Shown: positions 24,969 through 33,741, counted from the stretch's first letter. The stretch is DNA of 64,000 nucleotides from JASHPR01 sp963815375 (GCA_963815375.1 CAWFGX010000001.1:1736001-1800000); one strand, 5' to 3'. Program-made: numbers and translations. Notes: generated by a model not told the origin, from the letters alone.

Positions 24969-25293
24969 AGATCCCAGCAGCACCTACCGTCGGCTCACGG
25001 ATGCACAGAGTGACGGAGCTGGCTTACTCGCCTGGGCCGTCATACTCGTCCGGGATCTGTATTTACCCGATGGATACCGGGCACCGTCAACGAGTTTGCC
25101 GGATGCCGTTTGGCCCGAGCCCAAGTTATTTGGTCTGGCGGCGCCGGCGTATGTGACCGGGGTGCCGTGGCGTGAAGACGGCGCTGATGCCGCCGCCGAA
25201 ACTGGCGCCGATCAGATCGACCGGGCCGTCGCCGGCATCTCCCGCACGTGGGTAACGGCTGCGCCGATGTCATTGGCCACCGCCGCGATGGTC
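24969..25293. other. Cargo interval without a recognised gene
   Basis: Several short frames occur on the minus strand (for example one with GASFGGGISAVF at about 25130-25200), but none has a start, a ribosome site or a family signature. It may be decayed coding sequence following the secreted-protein pseudogene. Confidence 0.4.
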
Positions 25294-25735
25294 TCAGCAG
25301 ACCTCGCAGATGATGCGTCGTTGCCATTGCGCGGAGACCGTCTGGCTGGACGCGAGGATGAAACCGGGCAGGCTGGCCGGTTCCGGCAGGTCGCCCACTA
25401 AGGCCTGGAAAACCACGGTGGTGGGCGAGTCGAAGGTCCACGTCACCGAGCAGGTGGTGCCCGAACCGCACTCCTCGACGGACCCCGGCAGGCTGAGGTC
25501 CTCGATGGTTATGAACCACGGCGTCGGCCCGACATCCGCGTTCGTGGTCGCGGTGAAGGTCACCGATTCCCCGTCGAACACCTCCGAGGCGCTGGCCGTC
25601 AGCGAGACCGACCAGCCGTCCCCGCCCGGCCGTGCCGCCACCTGCGCGCGGGCCGCGGAGCCGGTCGCCGCGAGCGCGGCACCAGCCGAGCACAGCGACG
25701 GCCAGAGCCACGGCAAGTCGCGCGATAGGCCGCAT
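25294..25735 (-). pseudogene. Secreted beta-sandwich (Ig-like) protein, frameshifted in the signal peptide
   Basis: From the ATG at 25735 (GGGGAGGG upstream) one frame gives MRPIARLAVALAVAVLG, the start of a signal peptide. The adjacent frame then gives SAGAALAATGSAARAQ, its cleavage region. A single-base change near 25683-25692 separates them. The mature part (VSLTASASEVFDGESVTFTA, then PWFITIED and a Cys pair) resembles bacterial Ig-like folds and ends after about 110 residues. It belongs to the cargo between copies C and D. Confidence 0.6.
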
Positions 25736-26039
25736 GGCAATCCCTCCCCAGGCGCCCGCGACACCCTGCCGGGCGGGCAGCCGCGAGGAACATAATGCAA
25801 GCAGTGCCCGCTTCGCCAGCCTTTACCCGCCGCCATTTGCGGCCGCGATTATCGCGTCCAGCCACGGGCCCGGCGGCGACCCGCGGCCTTGCTATCCGAC
25901 GGGGTGGCGGAGCATGGCGCTGCCCGCGATGACCCGGGACGGCGGCAGCCGGGTGATGTGAGCGTACGTGCATGTTGCAGACGATTTCTGTGCGCGCTGA
26001 TCGAATCCTTGGGAAGGATCTGGCGCGCATGACTGGGCA

Positions 26040-26153
26040 GATCGCTCCTTGGTGAGGCTCGTCCGCGACGAGCTGAAACGCGGCAACAAACACCAGGCCG
26101 GAAAGCGATCGGACGCAACGGGCACGACGTCGCAAGCAAGCCTCATGAAGATC
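26040..26153 (+). pseudogene. 3' tail of a tyrosine integrase gene
   Basis: A frame reads DRSLVRLVRDELKRGNKH and then KRSDATGT, resembling the C-terminal extension of actinobacterial integrases after the catalytic Tyr. No catalytic residues remain. It ends at an ATGAAGATCA word 48 bp before att copy D, the same order as at the intact tRNA. The rest of 25736-26579 has no gene; a further tail-like segment (TCTGGCACGGAAGTGGCACGA, 26334-26354, matching 29247-29267) follows copy D. Confidence 0.45.
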
Positions 26154-26199
26154 ATGCGCATAGGCCGCAAAACCGCCTCTGACCTGCGTCGGATGGTGT

Positions 26200-26242
26200 G
26201 CGCCCCGAGCGCGGCTCGAACGCGCGACCTACTGCTTAGGAG
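26200..26242 (+). repeat. tRNA-Arg 3' repeat, copy D (best preserved)
   Basis: The copy matches 29343-29385 at 42 of 43 positions, covering acceptor, T-arm and anticodon loop. It is followed by AACGTTCCGGCGG rather than the rest of the tRNA. This is the expected far end of an element integrated into the tRNA 3' half, 3.1 kb from the intact gene. Confidence 0.88.
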
Positions 26243-26579
26243 AACGTTCCGGCGGCTGGCTGATCTGCTGCTGCCCAGGTCGTGGCCAGTTCCGGCATGC
26301 TGTGAGTGCCCGCCAGAGTCTCTCGTTCACCCTCCGTTCTGGCACGGAAGTGGCACGAACGTAGAACCATCGAACACCTGCTTGCAAAATACGTCCGGGT
26401 TGTCGGAAACAATCTCTTACCTGGGCATCGGCGGTTGCGCTCGTAGCTCTCAGACGGTCCCTGTCGGGCTCCGCTGTGGTCAGGTGGGGTGGTCAGGCTG
26501 TCACGCTGGAAGGAAGAATGCTGTCAACGCCGGCTTGACAGGGACATCCGGCCCGGTGTGCTCGCGCCTTTGAGCGTGG

Positions 26580-26975
26580 TCAGAAGAACCTCGGCTCAGG
26601 CGGAAGAGTTGCGTCCGGATCGGGCCACACACGGTTGAGGTATACGCGATCGATCCGCCGAACGAGCTTGCGAAGGTGCTTCTTCGCCCAGGGCGCTAGA
26701 TAGGTGATCGCATCTTCCAGCACCTTGCGCGGGGATTCTCCGCAGCAGGAAATCTCTCCGCAATACCCGGGCTCATAGGTAAGTCCTAGCTTAGCCAGGT
26801 GTTCCCAGCTCCGTAGCGCTGCACGTATGGTGCCTGGTGCCATCTTTCGATGTTCAACTGCCGCTATCGCAGTCAATACCCTGGCTGGAACTCCGTGTAC
26901 GTGATGCAGGGCTGGATCGTGGGTCGCGCAGATGGCACCCTTGATCCGGACGTCGGCGGGCCGTTTACGCGGCAT
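26580..26975 (-). CDS. Conserved-looking hypothetical cargo protein
   Basis: The protein has 131 residues and a basic start (MPRKRPADVRIKGAIC). It contains PALHHVHGVPARVLTAIAAVEH, GTIRAALRSWEHLAKLGL, a Cys cluster (GYCGEISCCGESP) and a helical, strongly basic end (APWAKKHLRKLVRRIDRVYL). AAAGG precedes the ATG. Composition and codon use look coding. I do not recognise the family; the Cys and His residues could bind metal and the basic tail nucleic acid. Confidence 0.6.
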   Translation of the reverse strand: MPRKRPADVRIKGAICATHDPALHHVHGVPARVLTAIAAVEHRKMAPGTIRAALRSWEHLAKLGLTYEPGYCGEISCCGESPRKVLEDAITYLAPWAKKHLRKLVRRIDRVYLNRVWPDPDATLPPEPRFF

Positions 26976-27058
26976 CGGCCTTTCGTGAATCGTTCATCTT
27001 CGTATTGTCGCACACCAGTACTCCTGCTTCGAGCCACCTACGAGACTCTCCCGTCCTT

Positions 27059-27149
27059 CTGATAGGTGCCGAGGTCTTGCCGGACAAGATCACAGTCAGG
27101 GGTGAGCGAAGCGAATCCGAAGGACGCGAGCGCAGCGAGCGCCCTTGAC
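27059..27149. repeat. Dispersed repeat, copy 2
   Basis: Matches 23752-23842; conserved words are GTCTTGCCG, AAGATCACA and CGAGCGCAGCGAG. It contains the small inverted repeat TCTTG/CAAGA. It may be a fragment shared by the integrated elements. Confidence 0.55.
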
Positions 27150-27511
27150 GGTGATCTCTGTCCCGGCAGAGGATGTCCGGCACGGAGGACGGGTCCGGCC
27201 CGGCCTTGCAGGCGCGATCATCGTCGCAGCGTAGCGGCGGGCACCGCCGACCTGCGGGAGCGGGCCTGCTGACCTGGCGGCGGCGGCGCGCCCGTCAGGG
27301 CTCCCGCCCGAGAGGGCGCGACATGCCGCCGTCCCCGGAGTCGGACAGCAGGCCCACCGCTTCCCGCTTCTGGTCCTGGCGCTGGTGCCCGTCTCGATCA
27401 CGCAACCGCGCCCGATGACTTCGCGTTTCCTGCTTGCGTCCGGGCCACCGGCCCGGCGCTTGGCTTGCCGCAGGCGCGCCCTTGAAGCTGTAGAGAAAGT
27501 TGTCACAGCTT

Positions 27512-27550
27512 GAGGGTCATCGACAGAGGGTCATCGCATGAGGGTCATCG
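27512..27550. repeat. Three iteron-like GAGGGTCATCG repeats, 14-bp period
   Basis: Exact copies start at 27512, 27526 and 27540. Regular spacing in direct orientation resembles iterons of replication origins or a multi-site operator. No replication gene is adjacent. Confidence 0.75.
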
Positions 27551-27750
27551 GAGTGTCCGACTCCGACTGATCGTTGACACATTGGCTTCATCTGATGCTT
27601 GACACCGCCCGCCCGGGCATGTCCCGTCGTGACGTTGATCGCGGGCAGAAGATGCCGGGCGATGCTCGTGGGTTGAGCGTCATGGAGCAGCGCTATCACG
27701 CAGTAATGGGTTCGTATCTGGAACGGCCTGAAGGCAGGCTGACTGGCGCG

Positions 27751-28658
27751 CTACAGGTGTTCTGACAGCCAGGCATGCACCTCGGGTAGGCGATTTTGCA
27801 TCAGCGTCAGGTGCCCATCATCGTCGAGAAGCCGGGCCTCGACGCCGGGAATGTGCTTGGCCAGCCATTCGCCGTGGCCGAACGGCACGAACATGTCCTG
27901 CCTGCCATGCAGCAGCAGGACCGGAACAGAGATGTCGGCGAGGTCAAATCCCCAGGGTCTGACCACGCAATTGTCCTCCCACCATCCCTCGCTGCCAGGC
28001 GCCAGTCCGTCTTGCTCTGAGGACACCAGGTACTCAGCCAGCTCGCTGCGCAGGACCGCCGCATCTGTCGGCGAGAGGAGCGATTCAATCCCCCTGGCCG
28101 CATCGTCCGGCGACGTGGCCAGGATTTCGTCCCGGTCGTTGTCCATCTTTGCCCTGGCCGCGGCCTCATCAGTAAGGAATAGGCGGGTGTCATCGGTGTT
28201 GACCTGGCCCATGCCGGCGAAATAATCAAGGCCTTCGGCACCGTATGGGGCGGCGAGGCAAGCGAGGCGACAGCAGTCACCAGATCGGGGAGCAGGGCGG
28301 CGCACGCGAGCACATGCGGACCGCCACCCGAGATGCCCCACGTCGCCAGGCGATCGACGCCGAGTTCAGCGCAGATCGTACGGACATCGTCGGCGCAATC
28401 GGCGACAGTGCGCCCCGGCTGGGGCGAGGACTCCCCGTAGCCTGGTCTGTCGTAGCCGATCAGCCGCAGTCCGCGCTCGGCGGCATCCCGCACATTCCGG
28501 CCGTAAAGGTGCCTGGAATTTGGTGTGCCCATGTGGACTAGGACCGGCCGACTAGCGGGATCACCGCAGTCTTCGACAGCCAGCGTCCGACCGTCCCGGG
28601 TGTGAACTGTGCGCTGCACGTTGCCTCCCTTGCACTGCGCCGCATCGGTCTTAGCCAT
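27751..28658 (-). pseudogene. Alpha/beta hydrolase, frameshifted
   Basis: The first frame starts at 28658 and reads VQRTVHTRDGRTLAVEDCGD, VHMGTPNSRHLYG, GYDRPGYGES and the nucleophile elbow TWGISGGGPHVLA. The second frame continues from about 28250 with APYGAEGLDYFAGMG, LLLHGRQDMFVPFGHGEWLA (acid) and DDDGHLTL (catalytic His). Restoring one base in the GCCTCGCCGCCCC region (28248-28258) joins them into a complete protein of about 300 residues. It is cargo between att copy D and the tRNA. It may be a true null or a sequence error. Confidence 0.82.
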
Positions 28659-28700
28659 CAGCGCACAGTGACATGTTGCAGGAATTCAGGGCGAGGATGA

Positions 28701-29291
28701 GCCCTGGCCGCGCTGCATCGCAAGGATCTGGATCTGCCTGCCCGAACTATCCATGTCGAGCGCCAGCTCATCGAGGCCACCGGTCAGGGCCAGGTTTTCG
28801 GTCCTCCAAAGTCCGCCGCTGGGCGCCGCACGGTCGCTTTGCCCGGCGTGATTATCGCTGACCTGAGCAAGCAGCTAGACAAGTACGTGCAGGACGGCCC
28901 TGACGCGCTGATCTTTACCAGCCCCGAGGGCACGCCGCTGCGGCACGGCAACTTCACCCGCCGTGCCTGGAATCCCGCCATCGAGGCGGCGGGCTTGCCT
29001 GGGGTGCACTTCCATGATCTGCGGCATGCCGGGAACACATGGGTCGCGAACGCGGGCGCGAACCTCCGCGAGCTGATGGAGCGCATGGGTCAGTCCACCG
29101 CCCGCGCCGCGATGATCTACCAGCACTCCACCAGTCAGCGCCAGCGGACTGTGGCTGATGCTGTCGATAAGGCCGCTCGCGCGGAACTGCGCAGGGTACG
29201 GCAGAAGCGAGGCAAGGCCGGGCGGACCGCCAAGGACGAGCAATCCGCATCTGGCACGAAAGTGGCACGAGAGCCGAATCAGGGCCAATGA
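28701..29291 (+). pseudogene. Tyrosine integrase, truncated at its 5' end
   Basis: The frame follows a stop codon and begins ALAALHRKDLDLPARTIHVERQ, the point just after the first catalytic Arg (normally L-R-x-G-E-L-x-A-L). It then has FGPPKSAAGRRTVALP, FHDLRHAGNTWVAN (His and Arg of the H-x-x-R box), MGQSTARAAMIYQHST (nucleophile Tyr) and a basic tail. The N-terminal SAM-like and core-binding domains and Arg I are missing, so it should be inactive. It ends about 50 bp from the tRNA-Arg 3' end, the normal place for an integrase at its attachment site. Confidence 0.87.
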
Positions 29292-29343
29292 AGATCAATC
29301 CCTAAGGCTGCCGAATGGCACGTGACCTGCTTGTTCCTAGTTG

Positions 29344-29416
29344 CGCCCCGAGCGCGACTCGAACGCGCGACCTACTGCTTAGGAGGCAGTTGCTCTATCC
29401 GCTGAGCTATCGGGGC
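29344..29416 (-). tRNA. tRNA-Arg (anticodon CCU)
   Basis: Read on the minus strand, the acceptor stem is GCCCCGA/TCGGGGC and the D-arm is GCTC...GAGC. The anticodon stem is ACTGC/GCAGT with loop CTCCTAA, giving CCU. The T-arm is GCGCG-TTCGAGT-CGCGC. Discriminator base G, no encoded CCA. It is intact and serves as the attachment target of the remnants to its left. Confidence 0.95.
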
Positions 29417-29652
29417 TGACCGGCGATCCGCCTTGCTGGACCGCGAAACAAGCCTAGCCGGTCGGTAGCAATCCAGGCCCGGCCGCGCCGACCCTCTCTG
29501 AGGTGCCGCGGGCCCCGACCTCTCGGGCAATCCCGGCATAACTGGCGCTGACCAGCCGACCCGGTGCGATGAATGCGAGTTTGCTGCACACCTGACTACA
29601 GCAGAGTCGCATTCATCGCCGGACGGGCGACCGCCAAGCCGCACCGCGGCGG

Positions 29653-30459
29653 TCAGGGAAGCTGCAGAGGGAGGTCCAGGCCGTCGAGAGAGTGTGGGCA
29701 GGGGCAGTCGCGCTCGGCGGGGAGAGTCTCGATGACGGTCACGAGCACCTCCCGCAGCCGCTTGATGTTGTCCGCGAACACGCGGAACACCTCGGCCTGG
29801 GTGACTCCTTCGCCCTCCTCAACGCCGGCGTCGGTGTCGGTGACCAGCGTGATCGTGGTGTAGCAGAGGGCGAGTTCGCGGGCAAGAACAGCCTCTGGAT
29901 GACCGGTCATCCCGATCAGCGTCCAGCCCTGCGCGGCATACCACCGCGACTCAGACCGGGTGGAGAAGCGCGGACCCTCGATGATCACGAGCGTCCCGGA
30001 CGGCACCGGCTCCCAGCCTGACGACTGCGCGGCAGCCACGGCGCATGCGCGGCCGACCGGGCAGTACGGGTCGGCGAACTGAACGTGCACCGGCGGGCCT
30101 TTGTCGAAGTACGTCTGGACCCGGCTGGTGGTCCGGTCGACGAGCTGGTCAGGGATCGTCAGCGTCCCAGGTCCGTACGACGGGGTGAGCGAGCCAACGG
30201 CGCTGGGCGCGATAATCTGCCGGACGCCGATCGAGCGCAGCGCCCACATGTTGGCGCGGTAAGGGATCCGGTGCGGTGGGAACTGGTGGCGGCGACCGTG
30301 CCGGGGCACGAACGCGACCCGGCGGCCGGCCACCTCGCCGATCACCAGCGGATCACTTGGCGCGCCGTACGGCGTTTCGACTGATATCTCGGTGGCGTCG
30401 TCAAGGAACTCGTAGAGCCCGCTGCCGCCTATGACGCCGATGTCTGCCAGGTCGGCCAC
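29653..30459 (-). CDS. mtnP: S-methyl-5'-thioadenosine phosphorylase
   Basis: The enzyme cleaves methylthioadenosine to adenine and methylthioribose-1-phosphate in methionine salvage. Family motifs are IGVIGGSGLYE at the N-terminus, RHGRRHQFPPHRIPYRANM (phosphate binding), SAVGSL, EGPRFSTRSE, and IGMTGHPEAVLARELALCYTTITLVTDTDAG (substrate-specificity region). The length (268 residues) is standard. The acidic GVEEGEGVTQAEVF stretch is typical of actinobacterial members. It lies 9 bp after the FmdB gene on the same strand. Confidence 0.93.
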   Translation of the reverse strand: MADLADIGVIGGSGLYEFLDDATEISVETPYGAPSDPLVIGEVAGRRVAFVPRHGRRHQFPPHRIPYRANMWALRSIGVRQIIAPSAVGSLTPSYGPGTLTIPDQLVDRTTSRVQTYFDKGPPVHVQFADPYCPVGRACAVAAAQSSGWEPVPSGTLVIIEGPRFSTRSESRWYAAQGWTLIGMTGHPEAVLARELALCYTTITLVTDTDAGVEEGEGVTQAEVFRVFADNIKRLREVLVTVIETLPAERDCPCPHSLDGLDLPLQLP

Positions 30460-30468
30460 GGCGGGGGC

Positions 30469-30855
30469 TCAGGCTACCTTCGAGCCCGACGAGGCTGGCG
30501 ATGAGCTGCTGGCGCTCTCGCCCGACTTCTTCTCGCCGCCGCTGGCCTTGTCCCCGGACGAGCTAGACGAACTGGATGAGTCGGAGGAACCCGCGGCGCT
30601 CTCGGACTTCTTGCTGTCCGGCTTGCCGTCCGCCGACCCGTTCGACTTGGCCGCGGCCGGCTCGGCGCTCTTGCGGTCAGCGCGGCTGTCGGTCCGGTAG
30701 AAGCCAGAGCCCTTGAACACGATGCCGACCGGGGAGAACACCTTGCGCAGCTTGCCGCCGCACGCACTGCAGACCGTCAGCGGGTCGTCGGTGAACTTCT
30801 GCACGGCTTCGACCCGCTCGCCGCAATCGGTGCAGGCGTACTGGTACGTCGGCAC
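30469..30855 (-). CDS. FmdB-type zinc-ribbon protein
   Basis: The first 50 residues are a zinc ribbon: MPTYQYACTDCGERVEAVQKF with CTDC, then CSACGGKLRKVFSPVGIVFKGSGFYRTD. The remaining 75 residues are a Ser/Gly/Lys-rich disordered tail. The family is named after FmdB regulators, but most members have no known role. GGAGG precedes the ATG. It is followed closely by mtnP, probably in one transcript. Confidence 0.9.
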   Translation of the reverse strand: MPTYQYACTDCGERVEAVQKFTDDPLTVCSACGGKLRKVFSPVGIVFKGSGFYRTDSRADRKSAEPAAAKSNGSADGKPDSKKSESAAGSSDSSSSSSSSGDKASGGEKKSGESASSSSPASSGSKVA

Positions 30856-30913
30856 TGTTCCTCCCTCTGCGGCGCTGGCACTCGCCGCGTGTGACTGCTA
30901 AATATAGCAACCG

Positions 30914-31519
30914 CTAGCGCAGCCGGGTGATTCCCAGGGAAGGCCGGGCGATCATGCTTACCCGCTGGTCGTGGTCGCCAGCCGGAACCTCCTCGACCAG
31001 TTCGCCGTCGTACACCAGCGCCAGCGTGGGGACAGCCGCCCCGACCCGCGCCAGCGCGCGGTCGTAGCTGCCGCCGCCCCGGCCGAGCCGCCGGCCAGCG
31101 CTGTCCACGGCCAGCGCCGGGACGATCACCAGGTCGGCACTGGACACGGCGGCCACCCCGCGCGGAGGCTCGGTGGGCTGAAGCAGCCCCCGGGGCCCGG
31201 CGGCCAGTGACCCCGGCCCCTCGTATGACGCCCAGTCCAGGTCGTCGTCAGGCAGCAGCAGCGGCAGCACTACATAAGAACCGCGCTTCCAGAGCGCATA
31301 GATCAGGCCGCGGGTATCCGGTTCCGTGCCAACCGACATATACGCAGCGATTGTGCCCGCCATCTGTGTCTCTGGCAGCGCGAGGACAGCGTCGCGGATC
31401 GACCGGCCCGCTGCCAAACGTTCTGAATCAGGCATGTTTTTGCGTGCCGCCGTCAGCTCACGCCGCAGCACCGTCTTGCGCGATCGCAGCTCAGCCGCGT
31501 CAACGCCGGTGCCGTTCAC
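30914..31519 (-). CDS. 5-Formyltetrahydrofolate cyclo-ligase
   Basis: The enzyme converts 5-formyl-THF to 5,10-methenyl-THF with ATP. Motifs are RSRKTVLRRELTAARKNM (ATP-binding basic start), MSVGTEPDTRGLIYALW, DLVIVPALAVDSAGRRLGRGGGSYDRAL (the family signature) and the end VSMIARPSLGITRL. I set the start at the GTG 31519, which follows GCGGAGGAG at good spacing; the frame is open to a GTG at 31549. Its 5' end faces galU with about 35 bp between them. Confidence 0.92.
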   Translation of the reverse strand: MNGTGVDAAELRSRKTVLRRELTAARKNMPDSERLAAGRSIRDAVLALPETQMAGTIAAYMSVGTEPDTRGLIYALWKRGSYVVLPLLLPDDDLDWASYEGPGSLAAGPRGLLQPTEPPRGVAAVSSADLVIVPALAVDSAGRRLGRGGGSYDRALARVGAAVPTLALVYDGELVEEVPAGDHDQRVSMIARPSLGITRLR

Positions 31520-31552
31520 ATACTCCTCCGCGGCGCGGTTAGGGTACACAGC

Positions 31553-32473
31553 ATGGCCGATTCAGCAGCCACTGCCAAGGATGCCGTGACCAAGGCAGTT
31601 ATCCCGGCCGCGGGGCTGGGAACCAGGTTCCTGCCCGCGACCAAGGCAACGCCCAAAGAGATGCTGCCCGTTGTTGACACCCCAGCGATCCAGCATGTCG
31701 TGGAGGAGGCGGCGTCCGCCGGCCTGCGCGACGTCCTGATGATCACGGGCCGCGGCAAGCGCGCGATCGAGGACTACTTCGACCGCAACCAGGAACTCGA
31801 GGAGGCGCTGGCCGCCAAGGGCGACGAGGCCGGTCTGGCCCTCGTGCGCGCCTCCAGTGAGCTCGCGGACATGCACTATGTCCGCCAGGGCGCCCCCCGG
31901 GGCCTCGGCCACGCAGTGCTGTGTGCTGCCGAGCACGTTGGCGACGCACCGTTCGCCGTGCTGCTGGGCGATGACCTCATCGACCACCGCGACCCGCTGC
32001 TGCGCCGCATGATCGAGGTGCGGCAGCGTTATGGCGGCAGCGTCATCGCGCTGATGGAGGTTGAGCCCGAGCAGGTCTCGCTGTACGGATGCGCCGCGAT
32101 CAAGCCGACGGACGCCGAGGATGTCGTCGTTGTGACCGACCTGGTCGAGAAGCCGGCCCTGGCCGATGCGCCGTCCAACTGGATCATCATCGGGCGTTAC
32201 GTGTGCGACCCGGCGGTGTTCGGAGTGCTGCGGGAGACCCCGCCAGGACGCGGGGGCGAGATCCAGCTCACCGACGCGCTGCGGACGCTGGCTGTCGCCG
32301 ACCACGAGACCCCGGGCGCGGGCGTGTACGGCGTGCTGTTCCGCGGCCGCCGTTACGACACCGGCAACAAGCTGGACTACCTCCGCACCCAGATCCAGTT
32401 CGCCTGCGAGCGGGAAGACATAGCCCCGCAGTTCGTGCCCTGGCTGCGCGATTACCTTAATAAACGGGGGTGA
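31553..32473 (+). CDS. galU: UTP-glucose-1-phosphate uridylyltransferase
   Basis: The enzyme makes UDP-glucose for cell-wall glycans, trehalose and polysaccharide. The nucleotide-binding start is AVIPAAGLGTRFLPATKATPKEMLPVVD. Further motifs are IQHVVEEAASAGL, LLGDDLI (metal Asp), VEKPALADAPSNWIIIGRYV and GEIQLTDAL, with FRGRRYDTGNKLDYL near the end. Length 306 residues, standard. It begins the run galU-glp-moaC-mog-GNAT, an arrangement common in actinobacteria. Confidence 0.95.
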   Translation: MADSAATAKDAVTKAVIPAAGLGTRFLPATKATPKEMLPVVDTPAIQHVVEEAASAGLRDVLMITGRGKRAIEDYFDRNQELEEALAAKGDEAGLALVRASSELADMHYVRQGAPRGLGHAVLCAAEHVGDAPFAVLLGDDLIDHRDPLLRRMIEVRQRYGGSVIALMEVEPEQVSLYGCAAIKPTDAEDVVVVTDLVEKPALADAPSNWIIIGRYVCDPAVFGVLRETPPGRGGEIQLTDALRTLAVADHETPGAGVYGVLFRGRRYDTGNKLDYLRTQIQFACEREDIAPQFVPWLRDYLNKRG

Positions 32474-32474
32474 G

Positions 32475-33741
32475 GTGGTGACCGTCGCTGCGCAGGCCGG
32501 TCAGGACGCGATGCAGTCCGTAGAAAGCTACCTGGCCGAGGTGCTGGCGGCGATCCGCCCGCTGCCTCCGGAGGAAATCAGCCTGGAGCAGGCCGACGGC
32601 AGCGTTCTGGCCCGTGACGTCACCGCAGCGTGGCCGCTGCCGCCGTTCGACAACTCGGCCATGGACGGGTACGCGGTCCTGGCCGCGGACGTGGCCACGG
32701 CAACACCCGACCGGCCGGTCACGCTCCCGGTCAGCGCCGAGGTGGCGGCCGGGGACACCGCCAGTCATGCGCTGGAACCCGGGGCCTGCATCAAGATCAT
32801 GACTGGCGCGCTGATGCCGTCGGGTGCGGACGCAGTGGTGCCAGTGGAGTGGACCGACGGCGGCACTGGCGGCAACGCAGCCGGCGGCACTGGCCGCGTG
32901 ACGATCAGCCGTGCCGCTGAGTCTGGCAACGCTGTCCGGCGGGCCGGTGGTGACGCGGCCCCGGGCGACCTGCTGCTGGCTGCCGGGGCCGTGCTCGGCC
33001 CCATGCAGCTCGGTCTGCTGGCGGCGGCCGGGCACGCCACGGTCACCGCCCGGCCCAGGCCCCGGGTCGTAGTGATCTCCACCGGAAACGAGCTCACCGA
33101 GCCCGGCCAGCCGGTCACGCCGGGCAAGATCTGGGAGTCCAACAGCCTCATGCTGGCTGCTGCCGCCCGGCAGCGGCCTGCCTGCCCGCCGCATCCCGTT
33201 CGTGCGCGACACCCGGGCCGACGTCCTGGCCGCGATCGAGGACGCGCTGCAAGACGCCGACCTGCTCGTGACCACCGGTGGCGTGAGCATGGGCGGCGAG
33301 CACGACGCGGTCAAGGCCGCACTGTCCAGCCTGGGCACGATCCGGTTCCGCAAGGTCGCCATGCAGCCCGGCATGCCGCAGGGCTTCGGCACTGTCGGCC
33401 CGGCCGGTACACCGATCTTCACTCTCCCCGGCAACCCCGTCAGCGCCTTCGTTTCGTTCCAGCTGTTCGTGAGGCCCGCCGCACGCGCCTGCCAAGACCT
33501 TGATCCAGAACGTTTGCCGGTGGTCCGCGCCGCACTCACATCACCAGCCAGGTCGCCGAAGGGTCGCAGGTCGTACCTGCGCGGCATCCTGGACGCCCAA
33601 GGCACAGCGGTCACCCCGCTCTCCGGGCAGTCGTCGCACCAGATCGCCTCGCTGGCCAAGGCAAACGTGCTGATCATGGTGCCTGAACCGGTGACCGAGA
33701 TGAGCGCGGGCGACGAGGTGGACGTTCTGGAGCTGCCATGA
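32475..33741 (+). pseudogene. moeA: Gephyrin-like molybdopterin molybdotransferase (MoeA/Glp), frameshifted as given
   Basis: The first frame (GTG at 32475 or 32478) carries SVESYLAEVLAAIRPLPPEEI, PPFDNSAMDGYAV, IMTGALMPSGADAVVPVEWT and VVISTGNEL. At 33163-33172 it leaves the family. From there another frame reads PARRIPFVRDTRADVLAAIEDAL, TTGGVSMGGEHDAVK, FRKVAMQPGMPQGFGT and FTLPGNPVSAFVSF. One inserted base (or two lost) accounts for the break. In corynebacteria this protein (Glp) binds FtsZ and a membrane receptor; sepX/glpR is encoded nearby. An inactivating mutation here would be surprising, so sequence error is plausible. Confidence 0.88.

Larger units (their letters stand above)
26976..27750. 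other. Gene-poor interval of the accretion region
   Basis: This 775-bp stretch contains dispersed repeat copy 2 (27059-27149) and three iteron-like repeats (27512-27550). Longer frames exist on both strands but are of biased composition, without starts or motifs. Confidence 0.45.

Noticed and set aside
25040..25290. Minus-strand frame continuing the first reading frame of the secreted protein
   Set aside because: Only its first 17 residues (the signal peptide) are gene-like; the rest is out of frame with the conserved mature part.
26049..26573. A 174-codon plus-strand frame spanning att copy D
   Set aside because: It reads through an integrase tail, the att core and unrelated sequence, so it is a chance fusion of remnants.
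27096..27506. Minus-strand frame of 136 codons in the accretion region
   Set aside because: Biased composition and no recognisable domain; it overlaps the dispersed repeat.
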